From Syntrophaceae bacterium UBA2210 (lineage in GTDB: Bacteria > Desulfobacterota > Syntrophia > Syntrophales > UBA2210), in contig DCUQ01000044.1 of the NCBI GenBank assembly GCA_002327865.1, positions 37,766-86,478 on the forward strand: a stretch of DNA of 48,713 bases, given 5' to 3'. The translations under genes and the position numbers were made by a program. A model generated the notes under the pieces. It did not search any database, had not been told where the DNA came from, and worked only from the letters and a program-made list of their open reading frames with translations. Shown piece by piece: positions 9,271-15,749 of the stretch; position 1 is the stretch's first letter, and each line of letters opens with the position of its first letter.

Positions 9271-10025
9271 CAGATTCGAAATCAAGAACCGAAGATACGG
9301 CACCGAAGCCTGTCGCTATCGTAACCGGCGGTGGAACCGGGATAGGAACAGCATGTTGCCTGGCCCTCGCTGCCGAAGGTTTCAGAGTAGGGATTCATTA
9401 TCGAAAGAGCGAAGATCAGGCGAGAGACCTCCTTTCGCGGATACATGACGGGTTTCTTCTGAAAGCAGACCTTTCCGATATGAATGAAGTAGAAGAAATG
9501 GCGAAATCCATCAAGGATAAGGCCGGTAGAGTGGACGTGCTGGTGAACAACGCGGGGGTGTCGATTAACAGCGATATCAACACCATGAAGGTGGATGAAT
9601 TTGACTCGCAGCGCGCGATGCTCCGGGGTATCTGGTATCTTACGAAGCGTATATTGCGACTTTTTATGCTTCGCAGCGGAAGTGGAAGGATCATCAATAT
9701 CTCCAGTGTGGTAGGACATACCGGGAACCCCGGGCAGATTCCGTACACGATGGAGAAAGCCGCCCTGGATGCCTTTACAAAATCCCTGGCCAAAGAACTG
9801 TGGGGGCGTAATATCCTTGTCAATTCGGTAGCGCCGGGATTTATCGATACGGCCATGACCGAATCGCTTCCAGATGATGTAAGGAACAGAATCCTTGAAA
9901 ACATTCCCCTGGGGCGGATGGGTCAGCCTGAAGATATAGCCGATGTCGTAGCTTTTCTTGCCGGCCGGGGCAATTATATTACCGGAAGCGTTATCCATGT
10001 AAACGGGGGCTTATATGGAGGTTGA
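9267..10025 (+). CDS. 3-oxoacyl-ACP reductase-like SDR (FabG type)
   Basis: A 252-aa short-chain dehydrogenase/reductase with the cofactor loop TGGGTGIG (20-27), NNAG at 94-97 and the catalytic Ser147, Tyr160 and Lys164 (YTMEK). The C terminus GNYITGSVIHVNGGLYGG is typical of FabG. Expected reaction: NADPH-dependent reduction of 3-oxoacyl-ACP to 3-hydroxyacyl-ACP. Its start codon overlaps the fabA-like stop (ATGA), and its 3' end overlaps the fabZ-like gene by 11 nt, so translation is coupled along the operon. The N-terminal 14 residues are an extra polar extension relative to E. coli FabG. Confidence 0.93.
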   Translation: MTDSKSRTEDTAPKPVAIVTGGGTGIGTACCLALAAEGFRVGIHYRKSEDQARDLLSRIHDGFLLKADLSDMNEVEEMAKSIKDKAGRVDVLVNNAGVSINSDINTMKVDEFDSQRAMLRGIWYLTKRILRLFMLRSGSGRIINISSVVGHTGNPGQIPYTMEKAALDAFTKSLAKELWGRNILVNSVAPGFIDTAMTESLPDDVRNRILENIPLGRMGQPEDIADVVAFLAGRGNYITGSVIHVNGGLYGG

Positions 10026-10494
10026 TAAAGACATGGTTCAAAACATTCTTTCTCTGGTTCCCCAACAGCATCCATTCCGTTTCATCGATGACATACTGGA
10101 AATCGACGAGGAGCATATCGTCGGGACGTATCGGTTCCGGGATGACGAATATTTCTATAAGGGACATTTCCCCGGACAGCCGGTTACTCCCGGAGTTATC
10201 CTGATCGAAACGATGGCCCAGACCGGTGTTGTTGCCTTTGGCATATATCTGCTTATGCAACAGGGATTATTACACGGACAGATTAAACGACTGGTTACCC
10301 TGTTTACCATGGTTGATGATTGTGAATTTGACGGTATCGTCAGCCCGGGAGAAAAAGTCGTCATCGAAGGTGAAAAGGTTTATCTTCGCAGAGGGAATCT
10401 TAAAGCGAAGGTTATCATAAAAAAAGAAAACGGAGATACTGCCTGTTACGGGGTATTAACTGGCAGGGGAGTGGATCTTGATGGAAAAAATTAG
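10015..10494 (+). CDS. FabZ-like 3-hydroxyacyl-ACP dehydratase
   Basis: A 159-aa hot-dog protein with the FabZ active site: His51 in YKGHFPGQPVTPGV and Glu65 in LIETMAQ. The N-terminal LVPQQHPFRFIDDI matches the FabZ family too. Two starts are possible. ATG at 10015 has GGGGG about 6 nt upstream, while ATG at 10033 has GGAGG at 10017-10021, 11 nt upstream. The second would remove six residues and also fits FabZ alignments. The gene overlaps both neighbours. FabZ dehydrates 3-hydroxyacyl-ACPs of many lengths and cannot isomerise, complementing the FabA-like enzyme. Confidence 0.92.
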   Translation: MEVDKDMVQNILSLVPQQHPFRFIDDILEIDEEHIVGTYRFRDDEYFYKGHFPGQPVTPGVILIETMAQTGVVAFGIYLLMQQGLLHGQIKRLVTLFTMVDDCEFDGIVSPGEKVVIEGEKVYLRRGNLKAKVIIKKENGDTACYGVLTGRGVDLDGKN

Positions 10495-11758
10495 AGTAGT
10501 CATAACAGGAATGGGGGTCGTGGCGCCGAACGGACACGGTCTTGACAAATTCGAACAGGCGCTGCGCGAGGGCAAGTCGGGGATTCGTTTTTTCCCCCGA
10601 TTAAAGGATCTTAAATTCGGATGTCAGATCGGTGGGATGCCGGAGGGTTTCGACGAGGTCCGTAAAAGATACTTTGATCATGAAAAGCTTCTTTCTCTGA
10701 ATGATAACATCGGGTACGTGTCCGTATCCGCGGTTGACGCGTGGCGCGATGCGGGATTTGACTGGTCTGACGATAAACACGAGGTGGACTGGGATACGGG
10801 AGCCATTCTCGGCTGCGGTATAGGTGGCATGGATACAATCGCCGAGAGAGTTGTTCCGATGGTGAGTCAGGGCGAAACGAGACGTATGGGAAGCCGGGTT
10901 GTTGAACAGGTTATGAACAGTGGCACGAGCGCCCGCGTAGGGGGGCTTTTGGGGCTGGGCAACCAGGTAACATCTAACTCCGCTGCCTGCAGCACGGGAA
11001 CGGAAGCGATTGTCGACGGAATGATGAGAATACGGTCGGGACTGGCGAAAAGGATGCTGGCAGGCGGTTCCGAAGGAGTGTCACCCTATATCTGGGCGGG
11101 ATTCGATTCCATGCGCGTTCTTCCCCGGAAGTTCAATGATCAACCGGAACAGGGCTCCCGCCCGATGAGTGCCTCCGCGAACGGATTTGTTCCCGGCGGC
11201 GGAGGAGCGGTGCTGGTTCTCGAAGATCTGGAAACGGCACGTAAACGAGGCGCCAGGATTTATGCCGAGATTCTCGGAGGTAATGTGAACAGCGGCGGAC
11301 AGCGGAACGGAGGATCCATGACGGCGCCGAACCCTGAGGGTGTCCAGCGTTGTATAAGAAGCGCTCTGGCCGATGCAAATGTTACCGCGGATGAAGTAGA
11401 TGTCATAAACGGACATTTGACCGCGACGTTCGCGGATCCTTCCGAGGTGAAGAACTGGTCGCTGGCTCTCGGCAGGGGAGCGGGAGATTTTCCATATATA
11501 AACTCGACAAAATCGATGATCGGTCACTGCCTTGGGGCGGCGGGAGCTATCGAGAGTGTTGCCGTTACCCTTCAGTTGTATAAAGGGTTTCTGCATCCAT
11601 CTGTGAATTGCGAAGACGTGCATCCGGAGATTGAAGCCTTTTCGGAAAAAATTCCTCGCGAGGTTGTTGAGTATCCTGAATTAAAAATCATCGCAAAGGC
11701 CTCTTTCGGTTTTGGAGACGTCAACAGCTGTCTGATTTTTAAAAAGTGGGAAGAATAA
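10481..11758 (+). CDS. 3-oxoacyl-ACP synthase, KAS I/II type, with a divergent His motif
   Basis: A 425-aa elongating condensing enzyme. Cys170 in SNSAACSTGTEA, His312, Lys344 and His349 (STKSMIGHCLGAAGA) make a complete C-H-H/K active site. The first His motif reads INGHLTATFADP instead of the usual N-A-H-G-T-S-T-P, as seen in specialised KAS enzymes rather than in housekeeping FabF. The ATG at 10481 is preferred; an in-frame TTG one codon earlier (10478) is nearer GGGGAG (10466-10471). It overlaps the FabZ-like gene by 14 nt. It should extend the chain from malonyl-ACP, which must come from the general malonyl transferase because none is encoded here. Confidence 0.92.
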   Translation: MEKIRVVITGMGVVAPNGHGLDKFEQALREGKSGIRFFPRLKDLKFGCQIGGMPEGFDEVRKRYFDHEKLLSLNDNIGYVSVSAVDAWRDAGFDWSDDKHEVDWDTGAILGCGIGGMDTIAERVVPMVSQGETRRMGSRVVEQVMNSGTSARVGGLLGLGNQVTSNSAACSTGTEAIVDGMMRIRSGLAKRMLAGGSEGVSPYIWAGFDSMRVLPRKFNDQPEQGSRPMSASANGFVPGGGGAVLVLEDLETARKRGARIYAEILGGNVNSGGQRNGGSMTAPNPEGVQRCIRSALADANVTADEVDVINGHLTATFADPSEVKNWSLALGRGAGDFPYINSTKSMIGHCLGAAGAIESVAVTLQLYKGFLHPSVNCEDVHPEIEAFSEKIPREVVEYPELKIIAKASFGFGDVNSCLIFKKWEE

Positions 11759-11812
11759 TTCACTGTTGAATACTGAAATAAAGAAAATATATAAATTATA
11801 AGGAGAGAAGGA

Positions 11813-12061
11813 ATGGAAGAAAAACAAATTTTGCAGGAGATGACGAATATTCTCAAACCGTATATCAAGGATCCGTCTTTGCTGGACAATGCGACAAAAG
11901 AGACGCACATACTCGATGACCTCAAGGTTAATTCGGCGCGTCTTGTCGATATTATCATCAAGTGTGAAGATGTGTTTGACATCGAAATCGATGACGATGA
12001 TGCCGACAGAATCAGGACTATCGGAGATGCTGTTGAAGTCATTAAGAGTAAATTAGGTTAA
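11813..12061 (+). CDS. Acyl carrier protein (dedicated)
   Basis: An 82-aa acidic four-helix carrier protein. The attachment site is Ser41 in LDDLKVNSARLVDII: the usual D-S-L is replaced by N-S-A, but the Ser and the flanking hydrophobic pattern are kept. Helix III, EIDDDDADRIRTIGD, is typical. AGGAG precedes the ATG at good spacing. It sits 54 nt after the KAS gene and before the acyltransferase and phosphopantetheinyl transferase. The pathway therefore has its own carrier and its own activating enzyme, which argues for a product separate from bulk phospholipid acyl chains. Confidence 0.93.
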   Translation: MEEKQILQEMTNILKPYIKDPSLLDNATKETHILDDLKVNSARLVDIIIKCEDVFDIEIDDDDADRIRTIGDAVEVIKSKLG

Positions 12062-12096
12062 TCTTAACTGTATAGTAATCAGGTAGGTATTGTGTG

Positions 12097-12912
12097 ATGA
12101 AACGAACTGCTAAAATTTTATTGTATATTCAGCTTGTTCTGGGACATTTAATGGTTTTTCTGTTAGGTTCTCTCACGTTTTTTCTGTTAAGGATGATCGG
12201 GTACAGAGTAAAAGATCTCAGAAAAATACGGGAGGATGTCCGGAAACTCTTTGAGGAACATCAGGGACCCTGGGTAATATGCCCCAACCACCTGACCATG
12301 ATAGATTCGGTGGTTCTGGCTTACGCAATAGCGCCGCTGCATCGCTATCTGTTAAATTACAGGATGCTTCCATGGAACCTTCCGGAAAGCGCTAATTTCC
12401 AGAGCAATATTATGCTGGCCGCTTTTTGTTATTTGACGAAGTGTATACCGATCAGTCGCGGTGGGGATCGAAAGAAGATGAAGGCCACCATGGAAAAATG
12501 TTCTTATCTTCTGAAACACAAAGAGAACCTGCTTATTTTCCCGGAAGGGGGACGCAGTCGTACCGGTCGTGTGGATACGAAAAACTTTTCCTATGGCGTT
12601 GGTCGCTTGATAAACAATAACCCCGATTGTCACGTTCTGTGTGTTTATCTGCGTGGTGACGGTCAGGAGACATACAGCAATATTCCCCGGATCGGCGAAC
12701 GGTTCACTGTGCGCATCGAGACCTTTCAGCCTCTTACGGAAGACAAGGGGCTGAAAGGACAAAGAGAATGCGCGAGGCAGATCATAGAATACCTCGCCCT
12801 GATGGAGAAAGATTATTTTGATCGGAAACGATATCGTAGATCTCACCGATTCCCTGGCGATACAGAAAAGTCGGGATACGCGGTTCATGGACAGAGTGTT
12901 CACACCGGGTGA
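12097..12912 (+). CDS. Lysophospholipid acyltransferase-like (PlsC/LPLAT)
   Basis: A 271-aa membrane-associated acyltransferase. A long hydrophobic N-terminal stretch (about 8-34) anchors it. The catalytic H-x4-D is NHLTMID with His65 and Asp70, and the acceptor-binding block III is FPEGGRSRTG. Members transfer an acyl group from ACP or CoA to a glycerophospholipid or other hydroxyl. Placed right after the ACP, it is the likely off-loading step that puts the specialised acyl chain into a membrane lipid. ATG at 12097 is chosen over the in-frame GTG at 12094; AGGTAGG at 12081-12087 fits both. Its last 32 codons overlap the phosphopantetheinyl transferase gene. Confidence 0.88.
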   Translation: MKRTAKILLYIQLVLGHLMVFLLGSLTFFLLRMIGYRVKDLRKIREDVRKLFEEHQGPWVICPNHLTMIDSVVLAYAIAPLHRYLLNYRMLPWNLPESANFQSNIMLAAFCYLTKCIPISRGGDRKKMKATMEKCSYLLKHKENLLIFPEGGRSRTGRVDTKNFSYGVGRLINNNPDCHVLCVYLRGDGQETYSNIPRIGERFTVRIETFQPLTEDKGLKGQRECARQIIEYLALMEKDYFDRKRYRRSHRFPGDTEKSGYAVHGQSVHTG

Positions 12913-13498
12913 ACAGCGACATATCGCAGAAAGCAGTACGCCGGATTTTGTGCTCTGGAGCCTGTGGGCGGCAAAAGAAACAGGGTACAAAGCGATAAGC
13001 AAATTGTATCCTGCTGTTTCCTCCGTGCCCCGGAAGTATGAAACGGAGCTGTTCTCAACAGCCGGACCGGTGCCAGGGACGGGTGTTGTTCACACGCCCG
13101 GCGGACCTGTGGCGGTCTGTTTTTTTATAAACAGCGATTACATCCATTGCATCGGTACCACGCCTGAAAAAGATACCGATTCGATTGTGTGGGATGCCTG
13201 TAAGGTATTTCACCGTCGTTTTCCCCCCGGTTTCGAATCGGATCTTGTTCGGCGAATGGCCGGTGAAAAAATAGCGAACTATCTGAAAAAAGAACCGGGC
13301 ACAATAGAGATTGTTCGTTTAAAGGGTCATCGCGGCCTCGGCCCCCCTGTTGTATATGCCGGTAAGGAGAGAACCGCAATCGATATCAGTATCAGCCATG
13401 ACGGCCGCTTCATTGCTTATGCATTTCAGGATACCGGCCATCCCGCCGGCGTTTTCGATATTATCTATCCCGATCTTTCCTGTTATGACTGCCGTTGA
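12818..13498 (+). CDS. 4'-phosphopantetheinyl transferase, AcpS-fold
   Basis: A 226-aa protein that would convert apo-ACP to holo-ACP. The metal/CoA motif GNDIVDL (Asp5) stands at the very N terminus, and the second motif is WSLWAAKETGYKA (Lys53, Glu54). The C-terminal half has ISISHDGRFIAYAF, as in AcpS. It is about 100 residues longer than AcpS (about 125 aa), because a segment is inserted between the two motifs. The start must be the TTG at 12818 because the first motif begins at residue 3. GGAG at 12804-12807 supports this and creates a 95-nt overlap with the acyltransferase gene. The 3' end overlaps the convergent EAL-GGDEF gene by 16 nt. Confidence 0.85.
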   Translation: MIGNDIVDLTDSLAIQKSRDTRFMDRVFTPGEQRHIAESSTPDFVLWSLWAAKETGYKAISKLYPAVSSVPRKYETELFSTAGPVPGTGVVHTPGGPVAVCFFINSDYIHCIGTTPEKDTDSIVWDACKVFHRRFPPGFESDLVRRMAGEKIANYLKKEPGTIEIVRLKGHRGLGPPVVYAGKERTAIDISISHDGRFIAYAFQDTGHPAGVFDIIYPDLSCYDCR

Positions 13499-15342
13499 TC
13501 AATAAGAAAACAGCTACCTAAGATTTTCTTTGCTTTTTGCTTTACTTCCGAAGCGACAGATGCGATATGCCCGTAAGATTCGAACTTGCGTTGCTGCGTG
13601 CTTACCACTCCGATGGAAATAGAAAGCAATGGGTAGAGGACAAGATTGCCTTTACGATCATTACTTCGATAAAATCCCGCCTTGATATCTCTCTCATCGT
13701 GAAACTGAGAAGTTGCGGTTTCGAAGCATGAGATAATATTTTTGCAATACTCTTTCACTTCCGTCGCCCGGCAGATTACAACAAAATCGTCTCCCCCGAT
13801 ATGTCCTATCAAAGCTCGCGGGTCGTAGCGTATGGTATGCTCTTTCAATAAATTGCCGATAAAACGGATAACCTCGTCACCTTTGTTAAACCCGTAAACG
13901 TCATTGTATGGCTTGAAATTATCCAGATCGAAATAGCACACGGCGAAAATTTCGTTGCGCTCCAGGCGTCTTATGATCTCTTCCTTGATGAGGTTGTTTC
14001 CGGGTAAACCGGTAAGCGGATTTGCCTGGATCGCCATTTTTATCTTTTGATCGGTAAGGAGGTTGAGGATATAGTAGATCTTGACTATTCCGACATAGAC
14101 TCCGTTTTTGGTAACGATAATATCGTCGTAAATATTTTTTTTGTTACGGCTGAGAAGCTTTATTGAAACATCTTCGATGGGTGTGCTGGATTCAAAAGCC
14201 ATGGCGGAATCCATAACAGAACGAACCTGTCTCTTGGAGAACAATGCGTATCCGAATTTCTGTCCCAGTTTTGAGAAGAATTTGGCTCTGTCGATAAACC
14301 CTACGGGCATATTATTATTAACTACGGTTACGGATGTTATGTTCTCGTCATTAAATCTTTTGATCAAACTCAAAACGGTTTCGTTGTCATTAATAGGTTC
14401 CGTATATACACACAATGATCCCAACAAGTTACTCGTTGAATTGTTAAGCTGCGTGTGTTGTTCCGAACCTTTGGTGATCATGACTTCCACCTCGGGGTAG
14501 TGTGATTCAGGTTCGTCAACCGGTCCGGCTAAAAGAAATCCCTGCCCCATATCAACCTTTATGTCGATTACGGTTTGCAACTCTTCCGCGGTTTCGACGC
14601 CTTCCGCTACAACCAAGGCATTAATATTGTGACAAAACGAAACGAGTGCCTCTAGCAGCATCTGTTTTTTGGTCGATTGGTGAATTTCCTTGATCAGGAA
14701 ACGATCGATTTTGACAATATGTGGTTCCAACTCGGCCAGCATCTTCAGTCCTGCCGATCCGCACCCCAGATCGTCGATAGCGATCTTGAAACCCTGGTGT
14801 TTACAGTGGTCGACGGCCTTTTTCAACGTTTTGAAATTATGAATCAGACCGCGCTCTGTTAATTCCAGGATGATGCTGCCGCGAAGCGGAAGTAAATTTT
14901 CAAGCATCGGGAGAGTTTCGAAGTGACCGTCCTTTACAAGATTTAACAATGAAGGGCATACGTTAAGAGATAGCAGTTTCGAGAGCGATAATTGTTTAGC
15001 CCGCTCTATAGAGCGGTCACGGCATAATCGCTCCAACTCTGCCGTCAGTTTCAGTTTTCTCGCTATATCGAAAAGTTCCGATACACTTTTCAGAGGACTT
15101 GAATCGGGGATGCGTGTCAAGGCTTCATAGCTGTAGACCGCTCCGGTTTTCAGGTTGAAAATCGGTTGAAAGACAACGTTGTTTTTCTTTTTTGTGATGA
15201 AATCCGCAACGAATTCTTCTTTGCTGGTAATCTGTTCGCGGGGGATTGTCATAAGACACCGTTTTACATCGTATAGATTTTTACTTTTCCCTGTTATGTG
15301 TTCCATTATTACGGATTGTACTATCGATCCTGAGTACATCAT
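13483..15342 (-). CDS. EAL-CBS-GGDEF cyclic-di-GMP protein
   Basis: A 619-aa cytoplasmic signalling protein without membrane segments. The N-terminal EAL domain (about 45-285) has YEALTR (Glu73), LELTERG, AIDDLGCGSAG, VKIDRF, AEGVET and QGFLLAGP, so the phosphodiesterase residues look intact. Two CBS motifs (about 305-430) would bind an adenine nucleotide or SAM. The C-terminal GGDEF domain (about 440-610) has LTGLPGN, YFDLDNFKPYND and GGDDF in place of GG(D/E)EF, so cyclase activity is uncertain. AGGAGA lies 8 nt before the ATG. This EAL-CBS-GGDEF order is a known combination. It is the last minus-strand gene after the PHP-GT4 gene, with a 407-nt gap, so it may be a separate unit. Confidence 0.92.
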   Translation of the reverse strand: MMYSGSIVQSVIMEHITGKSKNLYDVKRCLMTIPREQITSKEEFVADFITKKKNNVVFQPIFNLKTGAVYSYEALTRIPDSSPLKSVSELFDIARKLKLTAELERLCRDRSIERAKQLSLSKLLSLNVCPSLLNLVKDGHFETLPMLENLLPLRGSIILELTERGLIHNFKTLKKAVDHCKHQGFKIAIDDLGCGSAGLKMLAELEPHIVKIDRFLIKEIHQSTKKQMLLEALVSFCHNINALVVAEGVETAEELQTVIDIKVDMGQGFLLAGPVDEPESHYPEVEVMITKGSEQHTQLNNSTSNLLGSLCVYTEPINDNETVLSLIKRFNDENITSVTVVNNNMPVGFIDRAKFFSKLGQKFGYALFSKRQVRSVMDSAMAFESSTPIEDVSIKLLSRNKKNIYDDIIVTKNGVYVGIVKIYYILNLLTDQKIKMAIQANPLTGLPGNNLIKEEIIRRLERNEIFAVCYFDLDNFKPYNDVYGFNKGDEVIRFIGNLLKEHTIRYDPRALIGHIGGDDFVVICRATEVKEYCKNIISCFETATSQFHDERDIKAGFYRSNDRKGNLVLYPLLSISIGVVSTQQRKFESYGHIASVASEVKQKAKKILGSCFLIDQRQS

Positions 15343-15749
15343 GATTCTTTTCTCCTATATGGTGATTTGATGGTCGATTTTATGTTTGATTAAGATAATG
15401 TTCCGGGTTGTAAACAACGCGAACAAAAATAATTGCCTTGATAGAGAATGCGATACATTTCAAAAGGTATTTTCAAAGTTCGCAACATGATCCTCATTAA
15501 CCGTTTTCTGACTCCTGTTGTCAGTGAGAACGTACAAATCTTGTATTACGAATTTGTGACGAAGGAATGACAATGTGATTAATTTTCAGGGATTTTGGAT
15601 ACGCACTGAATGGCAGACGAACCCGACAGCGATACTATCGCCGGATTATTCTGCGACACTAATATTTTTGTTCCTTGGTATTTGTAATATCGAATATTTT
15701 TACGGACGATCGATGATAATTTGCAGGCGTGATAAAAGCGATCATATCA
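15343..15749. other. 407-nt intergenic region, no gene seen
   Basis: This lies between the PHP-GT4 gene and the EAL-CBS-GGDEF gene, both read leftward. No convincing reading frame, tRNA, PHO-box array or riboswitch core was seen; in particular I could not find a GEMM (cyclic-di-GMP) motif. It presumably holds the promoter of the EAL-CBS-GGDEF gene. Confidence 0.4.

Noticed and set aside
6445..13498. Aryl polyene, ladderane or PUFA cluster
   Set aside because: No ammonia lyase, MMPL exporter, radical SAM or CrtI enzyme, and no multidomain PfaA-type protein; only generic FAS-type enzymes are present.
15343..15749. Possible cyclic-di-GMP riboswitch before the EAL-CBS-GGDEF gene
   Set aside because: No GEMM core or tetraloop receptor pattern could be found on the minus strand.
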